Shown here piece after piece: positions 26,310 to 35,990 of a stretch of DNA of 64,000 nt (position 1 is its first letter; the number at the start of each line of letters is the position of its first letter). The stretch spans positions 158,609 through 222,608 of the forward strand of contig NZ_CBCPJJ010000004.1 of the NCBI RefSeq assembly GCF_965118895.1. Direction: 5' to 3'. A model generated the notes under the pieces. The model ran no database searches. It was given only the letters and a program-made list of their open reading frames with translations, and was not told where the DNA came from. The translations under genes and the position numbers were made by a program. Source of the DNA: Rahnella inusitata_A (lineage in GTDB: Bacteria; Pseudomonadota; Gammaproteobacteria; Enterobacterales; Enterobacteriaceae).

Positions 26310-27500
26310 TTACAGCACAGCGACGATGGCTTCACACAGCGGTGCCATGTTATCCAGCGTAATACCGGCTACGTTAATGCGTCCGGAGTTCACCGCGTAA
26401 ACACCGAATTCATCACGCAGACGCAGAACCTGATCTTTGGTCAGACCGCTAAATGAGAACATACCGTTCTGGTTGATAATAAAGCTGAAGTCCTGTTTAG
26501 CGCCTTTTTCCTGCAAGGTGGTGACGAACAACTGACGCATGCGGTGAATACGCTGACGCATGTCGCTCAGTTCCTGTTCCCACTGCGCGCGCAGTGAAGG
26601 GTTACCCAGTATTGTAGCGACGACGGCTGCGCCGTGTGCCGGTGGGTTAGAGTAGTTTGCACGGATAACGGATTTCACCTGGCTGAACGCACGATCGGCA
26701 GTTTCGGCATCAGATGCAACAATCGTACAGGCACCCACACGTTCGTTATACAAACCGAAGTTTTTCGAGTAGGAGCTGGCAACCAGCAGTTCTTTGTGTT
26801 TTGCCACGAACAGACGCAGGCCACCCGCGTCTTCTTCCAGACCTTTCGCAAAGCCCTGATAGGCGAAGTCAAACAGCGGCAACCAGCCTTTCGAGACAGA
26901 TAATTCTGCCAGCTGTGACCATTGTTCCTGTGTAGGATCGATACCGGTTGGGTTATGGCAGCAACCGTGGAACAGCACTACGTCACCCGCTTGCGCTTCG
27001 CTCAGGCTTTTAAGCATACCGTCGAAATCAAGGGAGTGGTTTTGCGCGTCATAATAGTTGTATTCAGCCACTTCCAGACCGGCAGCATTAAATACGCTTT
27101 TATGGTTCGGCCAGCTTGGGTTGCTGACCCATACGCGTTTAGCACTGGTTTGGGTGGCGATAAAATCTGCTGCGATACGCAATGCGCCAGTGCCTCCGGG
27201 CGTTTGCGCGGTGCGTGCACGTTTCTCAGCGATCACTGCGCTGTCTTTGCCGAACAGCAATTCCTGTGTACAGTGAGCAAAATCAGGCAATCCATCGATG
27301 CTCAGATAGGTTTTGGTCGTTTCATTTTCCAACAGGAATTGTTCGGCTTTCTTCACGCTGGCCAGAACCGGCGTTTTACCTGTTTCATCTTTATAAACAC
27401 CAATCCCAAGATTGATTTTATCAGAGCGGTCGTCAGCGCGGAAAAGATCGGAAAGACCCAGAATCGGGTCGGCAGGTGCTGCAGTGATTTTTTCAAACAT
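26310..27500 (-). CDS. aspC: Aspartate aminotransferase
   Basis: AspC is the PLP-dependent enzyme interconverting aspartate and oxaloacetate with glutamate/2-oxoglutarate; it also acts on aromatic amino acids. Starting at MFEKITAAPADPILGL it has 396 residues, the E. coli length; the frame extends five codons upstream without family similarity. The Schiff-base lysine lies in SSYSKNFGLYNERVGA, and NPTGIDPT and SNPPAHGA are typical of class I aminotransferases. It is on the minus strand next to the porin gene. Confidence 0.97.
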   Translation of the reverse strand: MFEKITAAPADPILGLSDLFRADDRSDKINLGIGVYKDETGKTPVLASVKKAEQFLLENETTKTYLSIDGLPDFAHCTQELLFGKDSAVIAEKRARTAQTPGGTGALRIAADFIATQTSAKRVWVSNPSWPNHKSVFNAAGLEVAEYNYYDAQNHSLDFDGMLKSLSEAQAGDVVLFHGCCHNPTGIDPTQEQWSQLAELSVSKGWLPLFDFAYQGFAKGLEEDAGGLRLFVAKHKELLVASSYSKNFGLYNERVGACTIVASDAETADRAFSQVKSVIRANYSNPPAHGAAVVATILGNPSLRAQWEQELSDMRQRIHRMRQLFVTTLQEKGAKQDFSFIINQNGMFSFSGLTKDQVLRLRDEFGVYAVNSGRINVAGITLDNMAPLCEAIVAVL

Positions 27501-27671
27501 GTTGGAAACTTCCATTAGCCTGATAATACGAAAGAGGCCTTAAGGGTAACGCCAGAGCGCGGTTTTTGCCAACCGTTTGCGGGAAAAAGTAAGCAGAGTT
27601 GTGAGGGCGAATCCGAGATTAAAATATTTTATGAAAAGCGGCGGGAAAAGCTTGTTTTTAGCATTTCAGAA

Positions 27672-27701
27672 ATGCAAAAGGCAGAGCCGAAGCCCTGCCT
27701 T
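27672..27701 (-). terminator. Intrinsic terminator after the OmpF-type porin gene
   Basis: On the minus strand the stem AAGGCAGGGC / GCTCTGCCTT (one G-U) around a TTCG loop is followed by TTTGCATTT. Confidence 0.75.
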
Positions 27702-27744
27702 GATATCCACTTTGATGCGCCCGTAAGCGCATCGTTAAGCGATA

Positions 27745-28857
27745 TTAGAACTGGTATTGCAAGCCAACACCAACAGTGTCGTCGGTGCTGCGACCGGCGG
27801 CTTTGGTGTAGCTGTTGTCGTCCAGCAGGTTGATTTTGTAGTCAACGTAGGTAGACATGTTTTTGTTGAAGTAGTAGTAAGTACCAACTTCTACGTATTT
27901 AACCAGGTCAGCATCGCCGCCGGTGTAAGTAGAGCCGTTGTCGGTGAAGCCGTTCAGCTGCTTGCCTTTAGATTGCAGGTAAGCGATAGATGGGCGCAGA
28001 CCGAAGTCGAACTGGTACTGTGCAACCACTTCGAAGTTCTGAGTTTTGTTGGCAATCGCATTTGGGTTGCCGTAATCAGTAGTGTTACGTGATTCGCCGT
28101 AGAAGGTTGCCAGGTACAGGTTGTTAGCGTCGTATTTCGCGCCGAATGCGTATGCGTCAGCTTTGTCGCCGTTGCCGTCAGCTTTTTGAGTCACGGTACG
28201 GTTAGAAGAGAAGTAAGCACCTGTCAGGCTAACACCAGAGTTGCCCAGTGCGTATGCAGCAGAAGTACCCCAGCCGTCGCCGTTGGAGTCAACTGCGCCA
28301 CGGCCGTCACGACCTTCGTCGTTTTTACCCTGGTACTGTACAGCGAAGCTCAGGCCGTCAACCAGACCGAAGAAGTTGCTGTTACGGTAAGTTGCCATGC
28401 CATTACCACGACCAACCATGAAGTTGTCGTTGTTCTGGTACATGGTGTCATCGCCAAAGATTGGCAATTGGTCGGTGTAGGACATTACGTCGTAGATTAC
28501 GCCGTAGTTACGACCGTAGTCGAATGAACCTGCATCACCGAATTTCAGACCTGCGAAGCCCAGACGAGTTTTGTTGCCTTCGTCACCAGCGCTTTCTGCA
28601 TGGTTAGCCTGAACGTTGTATTCCCACTGGCCGTAACCGGTCAGTTGGTCAGTAATTTGAGTTTCGCCTTTGAAGCCGAAACGAACATAGGTCTGGTCGC
28701 CATCATCACCAGCGTTATCAGAGAAGTTATGGCGTGCGTCAACTTTACCGTACAAATCCAGTTTGTTGCCGTCTTTGTTATAGATCTCTGCTGCATTAGC
28801 TGCACCAGCAACTAACAGAGCTGGGATTACTACTGCAAGAATGTTGCGCTTCATCAT
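27745..28857 (-). CDS. ompF: OmpF-type general porin
   Basis: This is a trimeric 16-strand outer-membrane porin for small hydrophilic solutes. It starts MMKRNILAVVIPALLVAGAANA, a signal peptide nearly identical to that of E. coli OmpF, cleaved before AEIYNKDGNKLDLYGK. The family segments YGQWEYN, GSFDYGRNYG (constriction loop L3), QYQFDFGLRPSIAY and YYFNKNMSTYVDY are present, and it ends in VGLQYQF with the terminal phenylalanine needed for barrel assembly. 370 residues. Position between aspC and asnS and the conserved leader identify it as the ompF locus rather than ompC or phoE. Surface loops are diverged. Confidence 0.95.
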   Translation of the reverse strand: MMKRNILAVVIPALLVAGAANAAEIYNKDGNKLDLYGKVDARHNFSDNAGDDGDQTYVRFGFKGETQITDQLTGYGQWEYNVQANHAESAGDEGNKTRLGFAGLKFGDAGSFDYGRNYGVIYDVMSYTDQLPIFGDDTMYQNNDNFMVGRGNGMATYRNSNFFGLVDGLSFAVQYQGKNDEGRDGRGAVDSNGDGWGTSAAYALGNSGVSLTGAYFSSNRTVTQKADGNGDKADAYAFGAKYDANNLYLATFYGESRNTTDYGNPNAIANKTQNFEVVAQYQFDFGLRPSIAYLQSKGKQLNGFTDNGSTYTGGDADLVKYVEVGTYYYFNKNMSTYVDYKINLLDDNSYTKAAGRSTDDTVGVGLQYQF

Positions 28858-29060
28858 TATTATTACCCTCATTGGTTTTATTCGGACACCTGCCACTGCC
28901 GTCAATAATTCTTTGGGGAACTATTCATGAAAGTTTGGTGTCTCCTGTGTCTGAACGCACTATTCCATCCGAGGTTCGCTTAATCTACAGCGAAAATGCT
29001 ACTAAATTACTAAATATGTTTCAGCGAGAAAGAGTGTATTACAAAATGTGTATTTAAGGG
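28858..29060 (-). promoter_or_regulatory. ompF promoter, OmpR region and leader
   Basis: Read on the minus strand, the AT-rich part near 28975-29060 has spaced GTAATACA, GAAACAT and GTAGCATTTTC elements in the place of the E. coli OmpR boxes. The -10 aligns at about 28966-28960 with start near 28953. The leader keeps ACACCAAAC, the TTGACGGCAGTGGCAGGTGTC segment and GAGGGTAATAATAATG, the stretch paired by MicF in E. coli. Control by OmpR and MicF is inferred from this conservation. Confidence 0.7.
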
Positions 29061-29085
29061 AACTTTGTGACGGGGATCTATTTTT

Positions 29086-29119
29086 AAAAATGACTAAGGC
29101 CAGCATTGCTGGCCTTAGT
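29086..29119 (-). terminator. Intrinsic terminator after asnS
   Basis: A 12-bp perfect stem ACTAAGGCCAGC / GCTGGCCTTAGT with a three-base loop is followed on the minus strand by CATTTTT. Confidence 0.88.
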
Positions 29120-29157
29120 TTTGTGAGCATTCTGTTAATTAAAAATAGTTTATTTAA

Positions 29158-30558
29158 TTAGAAGGTTGCATTACGTGGTGTGCGAGGGAACGGAATCACG
29201 TCGCGAATGTTCTGTACGCCGGTGACATAGGCTACTAAACGTTCAAAGCCCAGACCGAAGCCTGAGTGTGGCACTGTGCCGTAACGACGAAGATCGCGAT
29301 ACCACCAATAATCTTCAGTTTTGAGTCCCATTTCGACCATTCGCGCGTCCAATACATCCAGACGTTCTTCACGCTGTGAACCGCCGATAATTTCACCGAT
29401 GCCCGGCGCTAATACGTCCATCGCCGCTACAGTTTTGCCATCATCGTTCAAACGCATGTAGAAGGATTTGATATCCTTCGGATAGTTTTTCACTACCACC
29501 GGCGCTTTGAAATGTTGCTCTGCAAGATAACGCTCATGCTCTGAAGAAAGATCCACACCCCATGAAACGGCGTTCTCAAACTTCTGGCCACAATTCATTA
29601 GAATTTCTACTGCTTCAGTGTAATCCACCTGCGCGAAATCAGAGGTTACAAAACGCTCAAGGCGGGCAATCGCATCTTTGTCTACGCGTTCAGCAAAGAA
29701 AGCCATATCGTCAGAACGTTCGTTCAAAACGGCCTGGAAAACATATTTCAGCATGTTTTCAGCCAATGCGGCGATATCGTCCAGTGTGGCAAAGGCCACT
29801 TCCGGTTCCACCATCCAGAACTCAGCGAGGTGACGGCTGGTGTTGGAATTTTCTGCACGGAAAGTCGGGCCGAAGGTGTACACCTTGGACAATGCACAGG
29901 CGTAAGCTTCACCGTTCAGCTGACCAGAAACGGTCAGGAAGGATTCTTTACCGAAGAAGTCTTCGCTGAAATCGATCTCGCCTTTGTCTGTCCGAGGCAG
30001 GTTTTGCAGATCCAGCGTGGACACGCGGAACATCTCGCCAGCACCTTCGGTATCGGAGGCTGTAATCAGCGGCGTTGACACCCAGAAGTAGCCGTTTTCA
30101 TGATAGAAACGGTGAATTGCCTGAGACAGGGTGTTACGTACGCGAGCCACCGCGCCAATCAGATTAGTACGTGGACGCAGGTGCGCCACTTCACGCAGAT
30201 ATTCGATGCTGTGACGTTTAGCCGCCATCGGATACGTATCAGGATCATCCACCCAGCCGACGACTTTAATCGCAGTGGCCTGTAGCTCAAAGCTCTGGCC
30301 TTCGCCAGGGGAGGCGACAACGGTACCGGTCACTTCAACAGAACAGCCGGTCGTCAGGTGCAGAACCTCATCCTGGTAATTGGGCAGAGAATTATTGACG
30401 ACGGCCTGTAATGGATTAAAGCAGGAGCCGTCATAAACGGCGAGGAATGAGATACCAGCTTTAGAATCTCTCCGGGTACGCACCCAACCGCGTACGGTGA
30501 CTTCACTGTCAACCGCAGCACGGCCTTGCAGTACGTCGACTACAGGCACAACGCTCAT
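29158..30558 (-). CDS. asnS: Asparaginyl-tRNA synthetase
   Basis: AsnRS charges tRNA-Asn; it is a class IIb cytoplasmic synthetase. The 466 residues equal the E. coli length. An N-terminal OB-type anticodon-binding domain (EVTVRGWVRTRRDSKAGISF) leads to the catalytic core. Motif 2 is in FGPTFRAENSNTSRHLAEFWMVEPE and motif 3 in GFGLGFERLVAYVTGVQNIRD. The start follows a purine-rich GAAAGAGAGAAA site. The 276 bases upstream, to pncB, contain a TATATA that could be a -10 and otherwise nothing I can assign. Confidence 0.98.
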   Translation of the reverse strand: MSVVPVVDVLQGRAAVDSEVTVRGWVRTRRDSKAGISFLAVYDGSCFNPLQAVVNNSLPNYQDEVLHLTTGCSVEVTGTVVASPGEGQSFELQATAIKVVGWVDDPDTYPMAAKRHSIEYLREVAHLRPRTNLIGAVARVRNTLSQAIHRFYHENGYFWVSTPLITASDTEGAGEMFRVSTLDLQNLPRTDKGEIDFSEDFFGKESFLTVSGQLNGEAYACALSKVYTFGPTFRAENSNTSRHLAEFWMVEPEVAFATLDDIAALAENMLKYVFQAVLNERSDDMAFFAERVDKDAIARLERFVTSDFAQVDYTEAVEILMNCGQKFENAVSWGVDLSSEHERYLAEQHFKAPVVVKNYPKDIKSFYMRLNDDGKTVAAMDVLAPGIGEIIGGSQREERLDVLDARMVEMGLKTEDYWWYRDLRRYGTVPHSGFGLGFERLVAYVTGVQNIRDVIPFPRTPRNATF

Positions 30559-30784
30559 AGATTTCTCTCTTTCTTTATATACAGATGTTGACTAAGAAAT
30601 AATGGACACCCTGTAAAAAGGGATTTTGCTATGTTACTTAGCCTTTCTCAGGACACAAGCAGAAATCAACGTCGTGGTGTAAGAATTGTCAGGCAGGGGC
30701 GGGGATACACGAAAATTATTGAGTGAATGAATGAAAGCCGAGCAAATTGAATATCATCTATATAAAGGAGGAAAATACGCGGGG

Positions 30785-30828
30785 TAAAAAATCAGCAAAG
30801 CACCGGGGGTGATTTTCCGGCACTTTGC
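30785..30828 (-). terminator. Intrinsic terminator after pncB
   Basis: In the minus-strand RNA, GCAAAGUGCCGG pairs over 12 bp with CCGGUGCUUUGC using two G-U pairs, then UGAUUUUUU follows. On the plus strand the two wobble positions become mismatches, so it is oriented for pncB. Confidence 0.8.
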
Positions 30829-30834
30829 GGTGGA

Positions 30835-32040
30835 TCAGGAGGCTTTTTTGACCAGCGGCAGATCAAATGCTTTGCGCAGCGCTTTCACAAACGCTTTATC
30901 CTGACAGATGGTTTTCCCCGGACTGTCGGAAAGTTTCGCCACCGGCTTACCATTACACTGAACCAGCTTGATGACAATATTCAGCGGTTTCACGCCGGGA
31001 ATATTACAGGTCAGGCGCGTACCGATGCCGAATACCAAATTCACCCGTTTGTGGAAATGGCGATATAAATGCAGCGCCTTATCCAGGTCGAGATTATCGG
31101 AGAACACCAGTGTCTTGGTCATCGGATCAATATCCAGTGCGTGATAATGCGCGATGGCTTTTTCACCCCATTCAAACGGATCCCCCGAATCATGGCGCAG
31201 GCCCTGATACGCGTTAGCGAATTTCGGTCCGAAATCACGCAGGAAAGCATCCATGGTTATGCAATCGGTGAGGGCGATACCGAGCTGATCAGGATATTCA
31301 TCCAGCCATGCCTGTAGCGCCGCGCGCTGACTGTTGGCCAGCACCGGGCTGATTTGCTGATGCGCCTGAAACCATTCATGAGCCTGCGTTCCGACCGGTG
31401 CCAGTTGCAACTTATGGGCAACATCGTAGTTGCTGGTGCCGACCAGATAAGGGAATTCACTTTTCAGCGTGCTGACAATCGCTTCCTGCACCTCGCCTGA
31501 GAAACGGCGGCGCGTGCCAAAATCCATCAACCGGAAAGCGGAAAGATCGATATCAGAGGCCTGCTCATTAAAACTGATCAGATTTTTACGCAGCTGTTCG
31601 ACCGCCATCTGCGCAGTGATTAGCGGTGAACGATGGCGATGTACCACTTCACTGATAACCGCCAGCAGCGGCACTTCCCACATGATGACTTCACGCCACG
31701 GCCCTTCGATGCGCACATGCAAATGCCCGTCGCGGTCAGAAACCGTGACATGTTCCGGATTGTAGCGGAACGTTTTCAGCCAGCTGAGATAGTCCTGTGT
31801 GAAGAAAGGCAGCCCGGAGAGGTAGGTGGACTCATCGTCGGTCAGCGCCAGTTCGCTCATCAACTGGATTTGCTGACGGATTTCACCGGCGTATTCGCCC
31901 AGCAATTCATCACCGCGGCAACGGAACTCGGCCACCACGCTGATACTGTGATAACGATGGAAAACCGCTTGCTGCATATGAAGCTTGTAGGCATCGGTAT
32001 CTAACAGCGAAGTCAAAATCGGGGAGGCGTATGGAGTCAT
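30835..32040 (-). CDS. pncB: Nicotinate phosphoribosyltransferase
   Basis: PncB couples nicotinate to PRPP with ATP to form nicotinate mononucleotide in the NAD salvage route. 401 residues against 400 in E. coli. The N-terminal SLLDTDAYKLHMQQAVFHRY, the LMDFGTRRRFS segment with the ATP-phosphorylated histidine region nearby (GTSNYDVA), LRHDSGDPFEWGEKAI and KLSDSPGKTICQD are all present. It is divergent from pepN. A 16-bp palindrome 33 bases upstream is a possible operator. Confidence 0.97.
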   Translation of the reverse strand: MTPYASPILTSLLDTDAYKLHMQQAVFHRYHSISVVAEFRCRGDELLGEYAGEIRQQIQLMSELALTDDESTYLSGLPFFTQDYLSWLKTFRYNPEHVTVSDRDGHLHVRIEGPWREVIMWEVPLLAVISEVVHRHRSPLITAQMAVEQLRKNLISFNEQASDIDLSAFRLMDFGTRRRFSGEVQEAIVSTLKSEFPYLVGTSNYDVAHKLQLAPVGTQAHEWFQAHQQISPVLANSQRAALQAWLDEYPDQLGIALTDCITMDAFLRDFGPKFANAYQGLRHDSGDPFEWGEKAIAHYHALDIDPMTKTLVFSDNLDLDKALHLYRHFHKRVNLVFGIGTRLTCNIPGVKPLNIVIKLVQCNGKPVAKLSDSPGKTICQDKAFVKALRKAFDLPLVKKAS

Positions 32041-32072
32041 AGCGCTTTACAGCATCCTCGTCAGAAACTGAG

Positions 32073-32088
32073 TGTTTGAACACAAACA
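32073..32088. promoter_or_regulatory. Palindrome TGTTTG-N4-CAAACA upstream of pncB, possible operator
   Basis: TGTTTGAACACAAACA lies 33-48 bases before the pncB ATG. The arms resemble the NadR box half-sites TGTTTA ... TAAACA, but the spacing is two bases shorter than the usual form. The remaining part of the 482-base pncB-pepN gap has a TATACT (minus strand, near 32135) that could be the pncB -10, and otherwise no signal I can support. Confidence 0.35.
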
Positions 32089-32522
32089 ACCGTTCCGTAA
32101 TAAAAACGTTCCGAATAAAACAGCAAAAGTCTGTGAAGTATACCGTAATATCCCGCCAAAGAACCCTCATCACATCATAATTGTCCGTGGTGGGTCGAGG
32201 CCAAAATGTGCTCACAGGCGGGGTTTACGGTGATATGCGCCAATTTGCGCAATAAATAAGGCACAAATTGATTACATTTAGTGGGGCAGATAAGTCTTCT
32301 TAGTAGACAGCACGAACAAAATTCTGTGTTTTGGTTGAAAGGTGCGCATACGAACTCACAACCTTGCAACAATCTGGGATTTCCTGATGCCTGTGGTAGA
32401 GTTTAGAGAGAAAGTATGAAGGTCGCGTCAGGTTCTGTGCAGCTCTATGCTGATGACAGGAACCCCCTTCAACGCCATAAATCGTCATCACCATAAACTA
32501 TGAAAACGCCAAAAGGTTTTTT

Positions 32523-35138
32523 ATGACTCAACTGCCGCAAGCCAAGTTCCGCCACGATTACCGTGCGCCGGACTACACCATCACGGATATTGACCTTAAT
32601 TTCGAGCTTGATGCACAAAAGACGGTCGTGACGGCCATCAGCCAGATTAAACGTCTGGGCGCAGAAGGGGCTTCCCTGACGCTCAACGGTGAAGATCTTC
32701 AACTGGTCAGTCTGAAAATCAACGGTCAGGACTGGCCGAAGTATCAGTTACAGGAAGGCACTTTGGTGATCGACGGTCTCCCGGAAGCATTTGAGCTGGC
32801 GATCGTCAACGAAATTCACCCGGCGAAAAACACCGCGCTGGAAGGACTGTACCTGTCAGGAGAAGCGCTGTGTACCCAGTGTGAAGCCGAAGGTTTCCGT
32901 CACATTACCTATTATCTCGACCGTCCCGATGTGCTGGCGCGTTTCTCCACCCGCATCGTGGCCGATAAAGCCCGCTATCCGTACCTGCTGTCGAACGGTA
33001 ACCGTATCGACCAGGGCGAACTGGAAGACGGCAAGCATTGGATTAAATGGCAAGATCCGTTCCCTAAACCTTGCTACCTTTTTGCGCTGGTGGCAGGTGA
33101 TTTCGACGTGCTGCGCGATACCTTTAAAACCCGTTCAGGCCGTGATGTGGCGCTGGAGTTGTTTGTTGACCGCGGCAATCTCGATCGCGCCGGCTGGGCG
33201 ATGGAATCTCTAAAACAATCAATGAAATGGGACGAAACCCGTTTCAATCTGGAATACGATCTCGATATCTTCATGATCGTGGCGGTTGATTTCTTCAATA
33301 TGGGCGCGATGGAAAACAAAGGCCTGAACGTCTTTAACTCCAAATACGTGCTGGCGAAAGCTGAAACCGCCACCGACAAAGATTACCTCGGAATTGAAGC
33401 GGTGATCGGCCATGAATACTTCCATAACTGGACCGGTAACCGCGTGACTTGCCGCGACTGGTTCCAGCTGAGCCTGAAAGAAGGCCTGACCGTTTTCCGC
33501 GATCAGGAATTCAGCTCCGATCTCGGGTCGCGTTCGGTCAACCGCATCGATAACGTCCGCGTAATGCGTGGCGCACAGTTCTCTGAAGATGCCAGCCCGA
33601 TGGCGCACCCGATCCGCCCGGATAAAGTCATCGAAATGAACAACTTCTACACCCTGACGGTGTATGAGAAAGGGTCTGAAGTCATCCGCATGCTGCACAC
33701 CCTGCTGGGCGAAGAGAAATTCCAGGCCGGTATTCAGCTGTATTTCGAACGTCATGACGGCAGCGCCGCGACCTGTGATGATTTCGTGCAGGCGATGGAA
33801 GATGCGTCCAATGTCGATTTGTCACTGTTCCGCCGCTGGTACAGCCAGTCCGGTACGCCGGTCCTGACCGTACGCGACGACTATGATGTGGAAAAACAGC
33901 AGTACACTCTGACCGTCAGCCAGAAAACGCCGCCGACGCCAGATCAGACCGAAAAACTGCCGCTGCATATCCCGCTGGATATCGAGCTTTACGATCCGCA
34001 GGGCAACGTTATTGCCTTGAAGCAGGATGGTCAGATTGTCAGCAACGTGCTTAATGTGACCGAAGCTGAGCAGACTTTCATCTTCGAAGACGTGGAAGCG
34101 CCGCCGGTGCCTTCTTTATTACGTGAATTCTCCGCGCCGGTGAAACTCGATTACAAGTGGGGCGATCATCAGCTGACCTTCCTGATGAAGTACGCGCGTA
34201 ACGATTTCGCCCGCTGGGATGCGGCCCAAAGCCTGCTGGCGATTTACATCAAACTGAACGTTGCGCGTCACCAGCAAAAGCAGCCGCTGTCTCTGCCGCT
34301 GCACGTTGCTGATGCGTTCCGCGCGGTATTGCTAGATGAAAACATCGATCCAGGCCTGGCGGCGCAGATCCTCACGTTGCCTTCGGATAACGAAATTGCC
34401 GAACTGTTCGACATTATCGATCCCGAAGCAATAAGCGCCGTACATGAAGCCATTACCCGCTGTCTGGCCACCGAAATGGCCGATGAGTTCCTTGCCGTTT
34501 ACAACGCGAACCGTTTGCCGGGCTATCGCGTGGTACATGAGGATATCGGTAAACGTACCCTGCGTAATACCTGCCTGCGCTATCTGGCCTTTGCCGATGT
34601 GACGCTGGCCGATCAGCTGGTGAAAACACAGTTTGAGCAGGCAGATAACATGACTGATTCTCTGGCCGCGATGTCTGCGGCAGTGTCTGCGCAACTGCCT
34701 TGCCGCGAGGCGCTGATGGCGGCTTACGATGAGCGCTGGCATCACGACGGTCTGGTGATGGATAAATGGTTTATCCTGCAAGCCACCAGCCCGGCGGCCG
34801 ACGTTCTGCAGAAAGTGCGTTCATTGCTCAATCACCGCTCGTTTAGCATGGGTAACCCGAACCGCGTGCGTTCTTTAATCGGCGCGTTTGCGTCAGCCAA
34901 TCCTTCTGCGTTCCACGCAGCGGACGGCAGCGGATATCAGTTCCTGACCGAAATGCTGACGGATCTGAACACCCGTAACCCGCAGGTGGCGGCACGTATG
35001 ATCGAGCCGTTGATCCGTCTTAAACGTTACGATGCAGGCCGTCAGGCGCAGATGCGCAAGGCGCTGGAACAGCTGAAAGGGCTTGAAAACCTGTCCGGTG
35101 ATTTGTTCGAGAAAATCACCAAAGCGTTAGACGCGTAA
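32523..35138 (+). CDS. pepN: Aminopeptidase N
   Basis: PepN is the main broad-specificity M1 zinc aminopeptidase of the enterobacterial cytosol, degrading peptides released by ATP-dependent proteases. The exopeptidase motif GAMEN is in FNMGAMENKGLNVFN (near residue 263). The zinc site HEYFHNWTGNR with the downstream KEGLTVFRDQEF glutamate follows near residues 298-321. Length 871 against 870 in E. coli. The start follows AAAAGG. A probable bidirectional terminator lies between it and ssuB. Confidence 0.98.
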   Translation: MTQLPQAKFRHDYRAPDYTITDIDLNFELDAQKTVVTAISQIKRLGAEGASLTLNGEDLQLVSLKINGQDWPKYQLQEGTLVIDGLPEAFELAIVNEIHPAKNTALEGLYLSGEALCTQCEAEGFRHITYYLDRPDVLARFSTRIVADKARYPYLLSNGNRIDQGELEDGKHWIKWQDPFPKPCYLFALVAGDFDVLRDTFKTRSGRDVALELFVDRGNLDRAGWAMESLKQSMKWDETRFNLEYDLDIFMIVAVDFFNMGAMENKGLNVFNSKYVLAKAETATDKDYLGIEAVIGHEYFHNWTGNRVTCRDWFQLSLKEGLTVFRDQEFSSDLGSRSVNRIDNVRVMRGAQFSEDASPMAHPIRPDKVIEMNNFYTLTVYEKGSEVIRMLHTLLGEEKFQAGIQLYFERHDGSAATCDDFVQAMEDASNVDLSLFRRWYSQSGTPVLTVRDDYDVEKQQYTLTVSQKTPPTPDQTEKLPLHIPLDIELYDPQGNVIALKQDGQIVSNVLNVTEAEQTFIFEDVEAPPVPSLLREFSAPVKLDYKWGDHQLTFLMKYARNDFARWDAAQSLLAIYIKLNVARHQQKQPLSLPLHVADAFRAVLLDENIDPGLAAQILTLPSDNEIAELFDIIDPEAISAVHEAITRCLATEMADEFLAVYNANRLPGYRVVHEDIGKRTLRNTCLRYLAFADVTLADQLVKTQFEQADNMTDSLAAMSAAVSAQLPCREALMAAYDERWHHDGLVMDKWFILQATSPAADVLQKVRSLLNHRSFSMGNPNRVRSLIGAFASANPSAFHAADGSGYQFLTEMLTDLNTRNPQVAARMIEPLIRLKRYDAGRQAQMRKALEQLKGLENLSGDLFEKITKALDA

Positions 35139-35156
35139 TCAAAAAGTAGAAATGAC

Positions 35157-35184
35157 AAAGGGCGATGGAAACATCGCCCTTTTT
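35157..35184. terminator. Terminator between pepN and ssuB
   Basis: An 11-bp stem AAAGGGCGATG / CATCGCCCTTT with a four-base loop has T5 on the plus side; the A-rich flank on the other side lets it serve ssuB as well. Confidence 0.85.
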
Positions 35185-35207
35185 ACATCCAAAGATCTCA
35201 AAATAAG

Positions 35208-35990
35208 TTACCGCTGCGCACGTATCGCTTTCTGTGAAACCGTCGGCGCAGGCTGAGGCGTCAAAACTCGCTCCAGCACTTCGGCTTCCAGTTCTGCCAG
35301 TCTTGCCGAACCTTTACGACGTGGACGCGGCAAATCGACGGTTAAATCCATCCCAATCTGCCCCTGATCAATCAGGATCACCCGGTCGGCCACCGTGACG
35401 GCTTCACTCACATCATGCGTCACCAGCAGCACGGTAAAATCATGTTGCTGCCACAGGCGTTCGATCAGGCTTTGCATTTCGATACGGGTCAGGGCATCCA
35501 GTGCGCCGAGTGGTTCATCCAGTAACAATAAGCGCGGGCGATGGATTAACGCACGTGCCAGCGCCACACGCTGTTTTTGTCCGCCTGACAGCGCCGAAGG
35601 CCACTCGTCGGCGCGATCCGCCAGTCCGACTTCTTCCAGAGCCGCCAGCGCAGCTTCGCGCCATTTGCCTTTTAAGCCCAGCCCGACGTTATCGATCACT
35701 TTCTTCCATGGCAGCAGACGGTCATCCTGAAACATCAGCCGCGTATCATCACGTACCTGACTCAGCGGGGCGCTGGCGCTGAGCAGTTCGCCCTGCGTGG
35801 TTTTTTCCAGACCGGCGAGCAGGCGTAGTAACGTACTTTTTCCGCAGCCGCTGCGGCCCACCACTGCTACAAACTGGCCGGGCGGAATGCGCAGATTGAT
35901 ATCATTGAGCACGGCGCGGTTGCCGTACTTTTTGGTGATGCCGGAAAGCGTAACCGGCGTGCCTTGCGGGATTCGTGCAGGTGCGCTCAT
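35208..35990 (-). CDS. ssuB: Aliphatic sulfonate ABC transporter, ATPase
   Basis: SsuB is the cytoplasmic ATPase of the alkanesulfonate importer SsuABC, used as sulfur source when sulfate is short. Walker A GRSGCGKST is near residues 43-51, the signature LSGGQKQRVALARAL and Walker B LLLLDEPLGALD follow, and the switch histidine is in LLVTHDVSEA. 260 residues. The ATG overlaps the ssuC stop by four bases. It is the last gene of the ssuEADCB operon. Confidence 0.95.
   Translation of the reverse strand: MSAPARIPQGTPVTLSGITKKYGNRAVLNDINLRIPPGQFVAVVGRSGCGKSTLLRLLAGLEKTTQGELLSASAPLSQVRDDTRLMFQDDRLLPWKKVIDNVGLGLKGKWREAALAALEEVGLADRADEWPSALSGGQKQRVALARALIHRPRLLLLDEPLGALDALTRIEMQSLIERLWQQHDFTVLLVTHDVSEAVTVADRVILIDQGQIGMDLTVDLPRPRRKGSARLAELEAEVLERVLTPQPAPTVSQKAIRAQR

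Noticed and set aside
35395..35407. matS-like GTGACGGCTTCAC
   Set aside because: One mismatch to GTGACRNYGTCAC, inside ssuB and explained by coding sequence; single mismatched sites are expected by chance.
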